From Oxytricha trifallax (lineage: Eukaryota; Ciliophora; Spirotrichea; Sporadotrichida; Oxytrichidae), in NCBI GenBank assembly GCA_000711775.1, contig ARYC01017080.1, positions 98,658 through 162,657 of the forward strand: a DNA stretch of 64,000 nt, read 5' to 3'. Of the stretch, positions 11,931 through 22,879 are shown one piece after another. Position numbers and translations under genes: made by a program. The notes below the pieces were generated by a model. The model was not told the DNA's origin. It made no database searches and was given only the letters and a program-made list of their open reading frames with translations. How positions within the stretch are numbered: position 1 is the stretch's first letter; every line of letters starts with the position of its first letter.

Positions 11931-12333
11931 ATAGCTTAAGACTTAAATTAGGAATAATAATAATTTATTTTGAAAAAATGACATTAACAACTCTCATGCT
12001 ATATGCTTCATCATGTTCCATTTGAATATTTCTTTTGCCGGATATTGCCTTTCAAACGTAAACTACTTTGTTATTTAGTACTTGTGTGTTCTTTTTAAGA
12101 AAGCCTTTCAGTCCTATTTAAGAATATATTACTGTATTATTACACCTTCAGGTACATTTGCAGTGTTCTTATTCCAGATTTTAAATCCCTATCTAAAAAT
12201 TTGGCTTTCTAATTATATTTTAAACAGTTTTTTTCAAACATCTCAATAAATAAAATCAGATAAAAACTGTATAATTTTCTTACCAAATTCCCCTTATCTA
12301 TTTTATGCAATTGAGGATGAGAGTAAATGCATT

Positions 12334-13053
12334 ATGGACTATCTTGGGCTATATCTCTCTATAAGAATCTATTTGAGTAATAAAAACCAATTAGTTAATC
12401 TTCCTTCAAATCGTCATCAGCAAGTATATTATATGGATTCAAATTATTGCGAATATAACCTAATGAGTGAAGTTAAGTTAATTCTGAAAAAAGGCTTAAA
12501 GCAATATTTCTTTTCTGAAATGGAGTTAAGATTCTTTATTCTAAAATATCTTAAAGTTTTGTACCTTGGTTTAATATATGAACCTGAATAAGATTCTACG
12601 AATATTTTAAGCTTTGTAAATTAATAATCCTTTTTTTAATTTTGTTGGTCAGATTACTAAAGAATTGATAAAAAAGTATTGAATTTTACTAGATTATTTT
12701 TATTTGTTCTAAATAAAGTACATGAAAATTTACTTTAATTAAATTTTCCTCAAATACTTCTGTTATTTAATTTTTGGTTTTGCACTTTATTTTTGAATCT
12801 TAAATGGCATTAGAAGCCAAGGTATTACTAACTACTAAAATTCAACATTGAGGTTTATTTTTATATAGAGATTTTACAGTGCTTCTTATCGATAATTTAA
12901 ATTTATAATTTTTTATTTTTATTTTATTTATAATCTTACTTGTTTCTCTTCTTTTTTTATAATTGTAATTATTTCCTGTATTTTTCGTAAGTTGTTGCAG
13001 ATATATACTCATAAATATTTAAGCCCTTCACATCCCAGTCTTCAATATCGTGA
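12334..13053 (+). CDS. Open frame, N-terminal part protein-like
   Basis: Open for 239 codons (ATG 12334 to TGA 13051-13053). The first 95 codons look coding (LVNLPSNRHQQVYYMDSN, LILKKGLKQYFFSEMELRF). The remainder is Phe/Leu/Gln-rich and as AT-rich as the surrounding non-coding DNA, so it may be chance opening. A real exon or MDS probably covers only about 12334-12640. No family is recognised. Confidence 0.3.
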
Positions 13054-13643
13054 GCGTCTGATACAAAGAGGATAAGAATACTCATTTTATTCATTTTTTT
13101 AAATTCTAAATTTCTTTGGATAATATTCTTTAATATGAACTCTTAAGCTCTCTTTATCTGCGAATTTTTTTATACATTACGGTGAAAAAGTGCATTGTAA
13201 CTTTTTGAAATTAGCATAGTATAAGTCAGATAATTATTAAACAATTATTTTTAATTTAAAGCATTTTTATGAGAAACTTGATTTAAATCTTATTTTTGAG
13301 GTGTGAGACTCAATTGATTTTAACTTTTGCATTAGTCTAAGACTATATTAAAGTTGGTATTTATGGTTAATCTAGAGTTTGAATGATTTTATAAGCAGGT
13401 TTTGGTTGGACACATAAATTATCCAATGCATCATTAAAACTTATTTCTAAATGATCTACTTTCATTATTATATGAGAAAATTAAAAAATGTTTTAAATTA
13501 ATTATATTTATATTTATTTTGTTACTCAAAATGGAAAATTATTAATATTTAATAATATTAAATATTTTTATATTAATTCTTTAACTTTGTATTATAAAAT
13601 TAAATTCAACCAAAATAATATTATAAATTGGCATATCTTTTAA

Positions 13644-13917
13644 TAATCATCGTATTGTCGATAAGAACTTTATTTTAGACTATTACTATAAAGCCAATCT
13701 TAAAGTAATGTTACTTTATTGCGAAACAAAAATAAAATTAAAAATAGCAACCATTTTTAGTATAGAAAAGTTAGACTTTTTATGTTATGTTGAAATGTCA
13801 ATATTGATTGGTATAAAGAGGCAGACAGGTGATGACGTTATTAAACTTAGGCCATAAGAATTAATCAACAGGTTTAGGTGCAAAAAGGACATAAATTATT
13901 ATTTAGTTTACTAATGA
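13644..13917 (+). CDS. Unrecognised coding segment
   Basis: About 91 open codons ending at TGA 13915-13917, with protein-like text (RQTGDDVIKLRPQELINRF, CKKDINYYLVY). No start is evident, so it may be one segment of a larger gene. No domain was recognised. Confidence 0.33.
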
Positions 13918-14191
13918 AATATTAAATTTATTCATATTTTAGACTGCTAGAAATTTGATAATGGAGATTATAAGGGTAGTTAGCTATTGCATTAGAAATT
14001 TCTACTATTATTGTAGGAATACATAATTTGGGAAATATATTTATAACTTATAAATTAATTAATTATAATCGTGGCAGTTAACCTTGTCCTATTTATTTAA
14101 AAAAACTATGATGATTTGATAAGAAATTTATAATATTCGTAAATCCTTCAAAAAATTATATTTTAATCTAACCCCATTATCCAATGTGAGT

Positions 14192-14258
14192 TTAAGTTCA
14201 ATGGAATTGAATTATATTGGGGGTTATTGAAAAGTCATTATAAGAAATTGCTGCTTCA
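14192..14258 (+). pseudogene. TBE transposase fragment
   Basis: About 66 bp almost identical to the region encoding the last catalytic block of TBE transposase (compare 1051-1113 and 37250-37310), reading FNGIELYWGLLKSHYKKLLL. No further TBE sequence was found on either side. It is a lone scrap left by deletion or captured by repair. Confidence 0.8.
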
Positions 14259-14867
14259 GTAGAATAGTGACCTCGTTAACACCTAATTTTAAGCTAACTT
14301 TTTAAATTTGATAAAATTCTATCTTTATCTGACTTTCAAAATAATATATACACATTTTTAGGACATTAAAAATAATCATTAGCGTGGCATACCTGAAAGA
14401 AGTCTTTTCTTGACATTTATTAAGAATTGTTGTGAATCTTGTGAAATGCTTTTTCCAAAAGGTGAGTTGAAAAATTTTCTTGAACTTTCCAAATATATTT
14501 GACAAAAGATACATATTACTTTCAAGGAGCTCATATGTCTTATTAAATATAATTTATAAATTTCTCATTATTTTAGACTCGATAATTTTATTTTAAACTT
14601 TCTTATAAAGATTTGAAACTTTAAAATGATTTTTGGAAACTTCAAATATTCATTTCTCGGGTATCTTCGGGAGAAAAACTTTCTGATATTAATATTAATT
14701 TCTCCATCCCTTAATTGAACATTTTAGATATATTAAATCATAAGCATTTTTAAAAAATATGATGAAATTATCTAATTATTTTGGACAATCAATATATTAA
14801 ATAGCAGTTAGTAAGTCTATAGCATTTTACTGCATGTTTGAGTGTTTATTAGTATATTTTAAGCATT

Positions 14868-14868
<1 letters not shown>

Positions 14869-14899
<31 letters not shown>
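14869..14899. repeat. (AAT)n tract, possible retroposon tail
   Basis: Ten AAT units. On the minus strand this is an (ATT)n run directly after the 3' untranslated part of the 203-codon ORF, as in triplet-tailed non-LTR elements. Confidence 0.85.
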
Positions 14900-15033
14900 T
14901 AACTCGCATCGAGGGGTCAAGCCCCCCTGAGCATAATCATTAAAAAAAGGACAAGTCCTTTTGAAGGTGTGGCTGAGCCAACTTCTACCTGGTGCAGCAA
15001 TGTCCCTAGCAGGGCGCAGGTGCTGATTAGTTT

Positions 15034-15645
15034 TCACTAAGGTTTCATCTTAACACGACAGTCGTAAGCTACAACTGAAGGATCGGGATCCTCATGTGCT
15101 AAGTAGTCATCCATTATGTCTATGTCACCATTAACTTAGTAGTAGTTGGAGTGCTGATTCATGGTCAGATTCTGGTCAGATTTTAAAATGTACCGAGCTG
15201 GACCTTAATTTGACGTCATAACTTAAGCTAGGTCAAGATTAATGGGAACCTAGTTAATAGGAGAGTGAGGTCTGTAGTCCATGCTAACTCCGACTCCGGG
15301 TTTAGAACGATAAGGGATGTGTATCGTTTGGTGTCGACGGGGTTAAGTGTCATTTTCTTCTTCTGGGTCCTCTTCTCCTAGGGTGACAGGGTCATGCTTA
15401 TGTTTTTGTGATTTCCATCTTTTGACTTGGGATTAGTACTTAACCAAGTTTTTTCCAACTATGGGAAAGAAGAACTGGATGGAATCACGAAGGGCTTCCA
15501 TTTGAGCGTTCAGGTATTATTGAACTAGCAGGCCAGCGAGACCACTAGTGGGTTGCCTCTTGAAACGGAGCTTGTTTGCAAGTAAGGTAATCCACTACCA
15601 CGCAACTCTACGGACAGACTTTGGTTGAGTGTTAAAGTTCGTCAT
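15034..15645 (-). CDS. Intact 203-residue ORF, unrecognised
   Basis: Continuous from ATG 15645 to TGA 15034 under the ciliate code. The N-terminus is basic and hydrophobic (VRRVAWQWITLLANKLRF). A basic segment (KYQSQVKRWKSQKHKHD) leads into an acidic run (GEEDPEEEND). Then comes a Pro/Asn-rich middle and an acidic C-terminal part (DIDIMDDYLAHEDPDP). No catalytic motif is visible. A basic/acidic layout of this kind fits a nucleic-acid-binding ORF1-type retroelement protein, but that is inference. Codon use is more GC-rich than any other gene in the window. Confidence 0.5.
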
Positions 15646-15971
15646 CTCGTATATTAAGTTGGATTCTAATTTAATAATTAAGCATTTTAATTTAAATTCT
15701 ATATGTAACTAAATTTTGATATTTAGTAACACACACTTTAAATATAATATAATCAAGGATTCAAACATAGATAAAATATATATAAATCTAGATAGAATTA
15801 ATAATCTATATAAGGAACTCTAAGTACTCAAAGAACATTATTTTAAATAAAAATTAGTAGATGATAAATTATTATATACGAATTATTACGGTGCTTAACA
15901 AAGTTCTTTTGTAAACATATAAATTTAATAGAATTAACAAAATTTACAAATCTTTGACTCTATATTCATAT

Positions 15972-15986
15972 AAACCCCAAAACCCC
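15972..15986 (+). repeat. Left telomere-type block C4A4C4
   Basis: AAACCCCAAAACCCC, the spirotrich telomere sequence, in the orientation expected at a left chromosome end. Confidence 0.9.
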
Positions 15987-16500
15987 ATAGATCAAATTTA
16001 GAAGTTATTGTTGAATGGATTTAAGTAAATTTAAAGTAATTAATTAGTGACGTTACATAATAAAACTTTTAATCATATATATATTTATTTTCTAATATCA
16101 AAATGAATTTCTTTTAATAATTGTCGAACAAATAACTTTTTTCCAAAACTTTAACAAATTTGACTCACTAATTCTAAGCATTGAATCTTTATATAGTTTA
16201 TGTAGCTTCAAAGTCTGAAATTTATGATTAACTTTTAATACTTTGCTTTGATTCTATTTAACTTAACTTCTATTATATACTATTTTAGTTAAACCCCTTC
16301 TTGCAAAAATAGCAGAAATCAATTTTAAATAAATGTTTTTTCTTTATATATGATTATTCTATTAAATCAAGTTTATAAATATAAGTAAATATCTTAAGTT
16401 GTTAATAAATATTTATTATTAATTTAAATTTGATTTATAAGAAATCAACTATAAATTTATAAAAATTATTAATACAATTCAAAATCTCATTAAATCTCAG

Positions 16501-17471
16501 ATGAGCTAAATGCAATAAAACACCGATTTCACTTATTAAATTCGTTCTAAGCCTCACTAAACCTTCAACGCTTTAAAAAAGCATAGAATTATTTTGCATA
16601 AAGGGCAATATGGGTAAAGTCAAGTAAAGTTACAGAGAAATGAACTAATGGAATAAGTGCAAGAGCAATAAAAGATAATCGATCATTTTCAATTAAAGCT
16701 TAGAACTAGAGAAGTAGAAATCGGGGCGAGGATTGATAGACTGCGAAGAGAGAATTCAGCTTTGAAAAATGAAATTGCCAAATAGGGAAAGAAAAAATAT
16801 GCTTAATCAAAAATTGAAACGGAAACATGTTTGTAAAAACCCCCAATATTGATAACAGAGAACTATGCCGCTTATAAAATAGACCTCTTTAAGAAAGAAG
16901 AAATGCAATTTCTCAATTAAGAATTTCATGGAAAGTATCCAAATGTTGTAGTAACTGACTTACCATTTGCAGATACAATCCTTAAACTCCCTTATTTAGT
17001 GAAGTCTGATAAAGAACTAATGACCTTTGAGATTTAACAAGTCCAGAAAGAAAAATTACTTTATTTTTGGGTGACCAATAAAAAATTAGAATTTGATCTT
17101 GAGTTTTTTAAAACTTATAGATACAGTTACGTAAGTATAATAGTATGGGAAAAAGTTGATGACAATGGAAATTTTACTGGAGGGCCTGGATACTATTTTA
17201 ATCACCAACATGAAATTTGTTTAATAGGCAAAAAAGGCAGAAACATATTCGATAATGTTCTTCACACTTAAACAAATATTATCAAAGCTAAGAGAAGAGA
17301 GGCATCAAGAAAACCAGATTAGCATTATCATATTATAAAAGCAATAATGCCAAGTGCAAAATTATAGAATTATTTGCAAGAGACTACAACATTATTGAAG
17401 GAGCCATAGCTGTAAGAAACTAAATGAGTGATATCAAACTGAGAAATTTAGACATTGGGGATATAGTTTGA
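16501..17471 (+). pseudogene. MT-A70 adenine methyltransferase-like, one frameshift
   Basis: Open from ATG 16501 (or in-frame 16510) through about 17350 under the ciliate code. A one-base loss in the A-run near 17358 shifts it into the frame that ends at TGA 17469-17471; total about 322 codons. Residues 60-110 are charged and helix-rich. The MT-A70 fold follows: VVTDLPFADT (codons 150-159), LLYFWVTNK, SYVSIIVWEK, GGPGYYFNHQHEICLIGKKG, REASRKPDQHYHII, and, after the shift, IIELFARDYNIIEG. The catalytic DPPW is replaced by D-L-P-F, so it resembles the non-catalytic partner type (MTA9-like in ciliates) or a degraded enzyme. MT-A70 proteins transfer methyl groups to adenine N6. Confidence 0.72.
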
Positions 17472-17805
17472 AACTAAATTAACATTGATTAAATTAAAAA
17501 TAAAATGCTTAATTTCCTTTAATTATTTGAATTATTAATTGTTTAAACAAATACTCTTCGTTTTATACTTATTAATTAAATTTTATTTAACTATTTTTCA
17601 GAATTCTATATTGCTTTTTATGAGAAGACTATGCTTAGATTGACTTTGTAATTTTACTTAAATTATTCTGTAATGAATTTCCTCAAATATTTTAATAGTC
17701 TCAAGATCAAACTAATAACAGAAACCCAGATTTTTTTAGTTTGGCACTAGGGTGGCTATTAGGGCCTTTTTTACAAAATCAAATGGGTTTTGAAAGATAG
17801 TAAAA

Positions 17806-17820
17806 GGGGTTTTGGGGTTT
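17806..17820 (-). repeat. Right telomere-type block G4T4G4
   Basis: GGGGTTTTGGGGTTT, the exact inverse of the block at 15972-15986. The orientation fits the right end of a unit lying to its left, not the left end of element E2. Confidence 0.9.
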
Positions 17821-17859
17821 ATTAATTATATGATTAAATATACTTTGTATTTGTGATTG

Positions 17860-19550
17860 TTATTTATATTATTTTAATATCTTTCAAATTCTTTGAAAAT
17901 TTAAGTATTTAAAGATTAGGTAAAAGCATTGTTAAAAGCTCCAGGTACCCATTAAGTGTTTATTTTTTGCATTTCTTCTCCTATCATTTTTAGTGATGAT
18001 TTTTTATTGAATTAGGGATCTTGAATATTAACTTGCTTTTTAACAACTGAAAAATACTTTTCTATTGGGGCCATTTCAAAATGATAAGGACCAAAATAGA
18101 GTATATTAAATTATAGTAGTCTTATTTTTCTTAAAAGTTGCTAACTTCCATGATATGTGGCATTATCAAGCATAAAAACAACTTTGCTTCTCCTATTTGG
18201 TATATTACTGTCAAGATTTTTGCAAAAATTAAGTATAATGTATAAAATACTCTAAGTGTTAGTTCTCCCAATGTTAAGTTAATAGTAAACGTCTCCATTT
18301 TCAGAAATTACAGCTATCAAATTTACGCTGTATACCCTTTTTAATTAGTCTGAAAAAGTTTTTACTCCTACAAGACCCCAATATTAATAGGAAACTTCAT
18401 TTGCTTAAATGCTACTTTCATCTATATTTATTATTAGTTTTCAATCATAAAGGTATTCAATAAATTTTCTAGCAGCAAAATGTCTGGCTAAAATACACTA
18501 CTAATTGTTTGTTCTTATATCCTGACTGTAAAGTTTCTTATAAGAAAACAACTTATTTTACTTTATGGTTTTTCGAATTTGGCTTTATGAAACCCTTATT
18601 ACCAATTTTTTAATAATTAATTCTTGTATAATCTTAACTGACTTTAATAAAGTTGTTTTTCTTAGTTCTTCTCTAATAAAATTGCAAACATACTCTTATG
18701 TCTTAGTTTAATTTTTAATTCTTAAGTTTTATCTCTCAAAAAATGGGTCGGCTTATTGTTTTATTATATTATCAAATTGATATCAGCTTTTTCCAAAATG
18801 TTTGAGTATTTATACTTTAGTGCAGTTACCTTCTTTCAATAAACTAATTATCCTTTAGGCTTATAAGGAATTTATTTCAGTTTATTAATTAGCTAAATAT
18901 TTTTATTTTCTCTTGATTTGTGTCGAAATTAGTTCTTTTTTTATTGTTTTTACTTTAGTATATTTTTTAGTCATCATCAGAAAAATTTTGCTATAAAAAT
19001 TATTTGGCTTCAAGATATAGCTCAACTTAATCAACACCTGTAAATTGTTAAGTTTTGTGAAATTAAATAAGGCATGCTAATGCTTTTGTAAAGCATACTC
19101 AAACTTCTTCTTAAAAATTTGTTTATTCATAATTTGCTCAAGCTATTAAAGACTATGCTTCATTTCTATATCGAAAATAATAAACTTTGGGCAGTCTAAA
19201 GTTAAATTTAACAACACTATATTTTCTAGTTCTTATATAGTTTAATTTGAGACTTCAAAAACTCTAATTGAGCAAATTTATTCATGAGGCAACTTTATTA
19301 ATTGTGTTGTTTGAAAAGTAAACTTTCGTCTTTATCAGAATTTTCTTCAACTTATTTTCTATTTTTTTCAGAGTCTTTTAATTCTTCTTCAGATGAAGAT
19401 TAATAGTCAATACAATAGCATTATCTTATATCTTTCTGAATAAGTGTTCTTTTCATTAAATTATTAAAATAGTGTTGTAAAGTTAATTATGACTCTAGTG
19501 GAATTATTCTCTTAAAAAGAATTTACTCTCTTCTTTAGTTTATTAATTGT
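17860..19550 (-). pseudogene. E2 DDE (IS630/Tc1-type) transposase, probably broken
   Basis: The C-terminal half reads clearly on the minus strand (about 18345 down to 17900): LNIGRTNTQSILY, then MLDNATYHGSQQLLRK (second catalytic aspartate in the D-N-A-T-Y-H signature), then YFGPYHFEMAPIEKYFSVVK (final glutamate). The N-terminal region near 19450 is acidic with a SSSEEELKD run. The middle was not followed in one frame. Block for block it matches E3, at roughly half identity by eye. Divergent from the 22K-like gene, which starts at 19567. The frame stays open past 17860 with no clear stop before the telomere block, suggesting the natural 3' end was lost. Confidence 0.72.
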
Positions 19551-19566
19551 TTTACAATTTAAAAAT

Positions 19567-20393
19567 ATGGAAAGCAATTTACAACAAGTTAATATCCATT
19601 AACTAAAAGAGAAAATAAGGAGTAAAAAAGAATTATACGATTTCTTAACTCAGGAATGCGCAGCTTATTTGCCAAAAATAAATTGCACGAATGTGTACTT
19701 CTTCAGGGATATCATTGATGGAAAGAAAGAGGTAAGACTATTTAAGTTTATAGTTTTAGTACTTAAAACGGAATGTTGTAGTGCTTTCAGCAGTTCCTTA
19801 GATTGAAGGTTTAACTTCAGATGATTTTTTAGCATTCACAGAAGGCAGACCTGAATTACTTAAATATTTGTCAAGTTAATGCGATTGGCTCCATCTTGAT
19901 AAACGATGGATTTGTGACGTTTTATTATCTCTTGATTAGGATGGAGTGCTTCAAATGATTTAGGATGCGAAACTAAAACGACGAGAAAGACTGGACTAAT
20001 CATAGAACATGAAAGTCCATATGAAGCCCGAGTTTGCAAATGCACTCAAAATAGTCTTAATTTTAGTGGTAAGTACAAGTTCTTATCACATTATTTATAG
20101 TGTAAAAGGGGAGGTCTGCCTATCTCATGAAACAAAATGCCAAACGAATATCAAGACATTAACAAGATGAAGAAATGAAGGGCAATGAGGTATAAGAATT
20201 GCCATCGAATACAAAATACCTTGATGAAAATAAAAGAATAAAGGATGAAGTCAATTTAATGAAAGGCTAAATAGGTGACTTGATAAATTTCAAAAATTTG
20301 GTCATGCAACTTCTTGACTAAGGGATTATAGAAGGTGAAGGCAAACCTTAAAACTTAGAAGGTTCATCTCAGAACAATAATTTTATAATTTGA
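19567..20393 (+). CDS. E2 22K-like protein with two introns
   Basis: Exon 1 from ATG 19567 contains KEKIRSKKELYDFL, matching exon 1 of TBE 22K (RFRSKEDLYRY). An intron of about 28 bp (GTAAGA...TTTAG) starts near 19732. Exon 2 reads YLKRNVVVLSAVPQIEGL and then DWLHLDKRWICDVLL, aligning with the PNYPEIS and LPERNFFFGVL blocks of TBE. A second intron (GTAAGT...TTATAG) ends near 20100. Exon 3 begins QKGRSAYLMKQNAKR, matching TBE GTGIYLMKEHAKV. The stop is TGA 20391-20393. One base appears to be missing near 20050. Both intron positions agree with TBE copy C. Function unknown. Confidence 0.65.
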
Positions 20394-21134
20394 ATTAGTT
20401 AAGTTAACTTTTGGTTCACAAGTTTTAACATTAATACTAAAACTCTAACAAACTGTTGTATAAAAATTAAAGCTTGTATATCATTTGTTCGATTAAGTTT
20501 ATACATACTTGAAATATAACAAACTTTCTCTCTCAAGTATAATTAATAAGCTTATAAATAACATAAATAAAAAAATTAGTGTAGCTTAAAATAAGCAAAT
20601 AATATTATTGACAACTAAATGCTTTTAAAAACTAACATTTTGAGATTGAAAAGTGAAAGGAATAGGTTTGAAATTACCTAAATAAAATATCTAAACAATT
20701 TATTCAAGCATATCATATTTCAAGTTTGTACGCCTAAATAATTTTAATATTTAAATAGGGTCGTTTTTATTGTATTTATTATTAATATAGTAAAAGGACT
20801 ATTTTTATGTCTTTATCAGAGAGTTTAAAGAATTTATTTAAATTAATAAGATTTTAATTAATAAGTTTTATAAAATAGGAGTTTGTAATACTTTGTTAGA
20901 GTTGTTATAGTTTGTTAGACTTTTTATTATTTTTAATATACTATTTTTAGTAACTTATTTAATTATAGTAGTTCGAATAATAAAAAAAAATGCAATTTAT
21001 GTATTGAATAAAGAGCATTTTAGATTTTAATAGTACTAACTCAAGATAAGACTACTAATTAAAATAGTACCTTAAATTAGCAACCAGGAATGTAATATAA
21101 GCAAGTCAAGATAAAACATATATTAACAAAGAAT
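20394..21134. other. AT-rich spacer in E2
   Basis: Only short frames. It separates the 22K-like gene from the TBE insertion, and E3 has a spacer of similar length at the equivalent place. Confidence 0.45.
21132..21134. repeat. Left target duplication AAT of TBE C
   Basis: AAT immediately before the first C of the terminal repeat. It is matched by AAT at 25254-25256, where it overlaps the start codon of the E2 coiled-coil gene. Confidence 0.8.
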
Positions 21135-21273
21135 CAAAACCCCAAAACCCCTTAGTGAGGTTTATAAGTGCTTTGATTTGTAGTGTATAGTTGGGGTCTT
21201 ATTGGGGTTAGTAGACAAAATGCAGGTTTTATCATAATTTAATGAATATTTAATGAATTTTAGTTTACTTAAA

Positions 21274-22722
21274 TCATACAAATTTTATCTGCTTGTCTTT
21301 ATTATATCTTTTGAACCTTGCTCTCTCTAGTGGGTCAAGTATGTCATCTAATGTTTACCGAGGATAGTTAGGAGCTCTCACGATTATCATCTCTACTATG
21401 CTTTTAATTTCTTAGCAGACATCTTCTTACTTTATATGTTTCTGAGCCAAACTTATTGATTATTTTTCATGCTTTGTACCAAAGTAAGACATACATTCCA
21501 TGTCACTTTCTAATATTATTGCTGCTACTGCCCAAACATCCCATTAAACAGAACCATTAGTCCACTTCTCTCTTATTGGGAAGTAACCTGGAGTACCAAG
21601 TACCTGTGCTAAAGTGACAATCTCCTATCTTAAAGCTCTATTGAAATCGATAACCACTACTTCTAAAGGGCAGAGATTTAGCATAACGTTTTCAGGCTTC
21701 AAATCTCTATGAACATATCCAAGTTCATGCAACTCCTTAACACCCTGAATCATATCTGAGAGTATATCGTTTAAATCATCAGGGTATCTATTGTGATATA
21801 GGTAGTCTCTCAGAGTCATCTCAAATTTCTTTAGCCTTAATGCGATGAAACCATAACTTAAAATAACACCATTTAGCTTAAGCAAATTCTTGCAGTCTTT
21901 TCTTTAGGCCTCTCTAAGTACCATGTATTCATTAGCAAACTCGTTCTAATACTGTTGGTTCTTAATAAGATAACTGAATGGATACACCTTGTATGCATAC
22001 TCATCAACTACTATGAGCTTTGCTTTTGCAGGCACGTTTATATTCAAGTAGTTTTCAATACAAGAGCTGAGATCAACTGCATTTAATGCAGGTATATTCA
22101 TAGCCTTCGCTTAGAAGCATGCTAAAATTGTATTACCTGCTGGCTGGTTCATCGATTCATATCGCTTCTGTCTCTTGAGTCTCTCTTGCTGCTCTCTTTA
22201 TGACTCAAGAGTATTAGATTTTCTTTTAGCTGGCACTAGTTTTTTAGTCTCTTAATCTTCAATCAAGAACTCACTGAGGTGATGCTTTTGCATATGCCTT
22301 TTAACTTTAGCTGAGTGAGTATATGATTTCATGCATGTCGTACACTAATACCTACCATCTACCTTTTCATGCTTGAAATAGATCTTGGCTTTGCCAGAGT
22401 GTACCTCTTTAAGGTGTCTCTTCAAGCTTTGTTCAGTTGAGAAATGATTCTAGCAGTCTTCACATTAATATGTTTTTATCTTTTCGATTGGTTGCTGTTC
22501 TTTTAGCTCCTCAACATAATCAATTTAAGTTTAAACCCCTATCTCTGCACTCTCCCTCTGGTTTAATACTTCTATGATAAAAACCTCTGCTTCAAATTCA
22601 AGAGCTCTTAGCTCTACCTCCCTCTCAACATAAATGATTTCAGGCTTTTTAGTGGAGCCAAAGTTGAGCATTGATTGACCTGCTCCTAAAAGTGCCGCTC
22701 TACGATTTAAGTTGACCGCCAT
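21274..22722 (-). CDS. TBE 57-kDa zinc-finger protein kinase, intact
   Basis: 482 codons from ATG 22722 to TGA 21274 with no interruption under the ciliate code. Two C2H2 fingers lie near residues 100-165 (CEDCQNHFSTEQSLKRHLKEVH and CTTCMKSYTHSAKVKRHMQKHH). The kinase domain follows, with VHRDLKPENVML as catalytic loop, VIDFNRALR in place of the usual DFG, GTPGYFPIREKW as activation loop end, and WDVWAVAAIILES as helix F. The ATP-binding glycine loop is not obvious. The gene diverges from the 22-kDa gene across a repeat-rich promoter-like interval. Its role in transposition is unknown in the family. Confidence 0.9.
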
Positions 22723-22879
22723 GTTTAAATTCAAATTTAAATTTCTATTATAAATAAGTAAAAACCTCACTCGTTATATTAACTTTGTATAGGAGCTGAC
22801 ACTGCAACTACAATGGTTTATTCTTAGGTGTTAAATATCATTTTTATACTTAGTTTATAACTATAAATTTTCTAATTTT

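Larger units (their letters stand above)
14869..15650 (-). mobile_element. Candidate short retroposon with one ORF
   Basis: A GC-rich block (visibly nearer 45-50% GC than the surrounding 25%) with sharp edges. On the minus strand it has a very short leader, a 203-codon ORF (15645-15034), about 130 bp of trailer, then an (ATT)n tract. That is the layout of a short, possibly non-autonomous LINE derivative or a retroposed message. No target-site duplication was identified. The composition contrast suggests a source different from the neighbouring elements. Confidence 0.45.
15972..17820 (+). other. Telomere-flanked single-gene unit (1849 bp)
   Basis: Bounded on the left by AAACCCCAAAACCCC and on the right by its exact inverse GGGGTTTTGGGGTTT, 15 bases each. 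Beyond these blocks the two ends share no further similarity, unlike the long terminal repeats of TBE. The unit encloses one methyltransferase gene with AT-rich leader and trailer, the size and plan of a one-gene macronuclear nanochromosome. No 3-bp ANT duplication is seen. The unit is either a macronuclear chromosome reinserted in the germline or an unknown element with telomeric ends. Confidence 0.6.

Noticed and set aside
14302..14514. 70-codon minus-strand ORF beside the TBE transposase scrap
   Set aside because: No similarity to any TBE gene, and its composition is that of the surrounding AT-rich DNA.
17806..17820. Telomere block as left end of E2
   Set aside because: G4T4 reading left to right is the orientation of a right end. 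A left end should begin with C4A4, as in all TBEs here.
20394..21134. Possible extra gene between E2 22K and TBE C
   Set aside because: No frame longer than a few dozen codons with protein-like content, and the E3 counterpart spacer is also empty.
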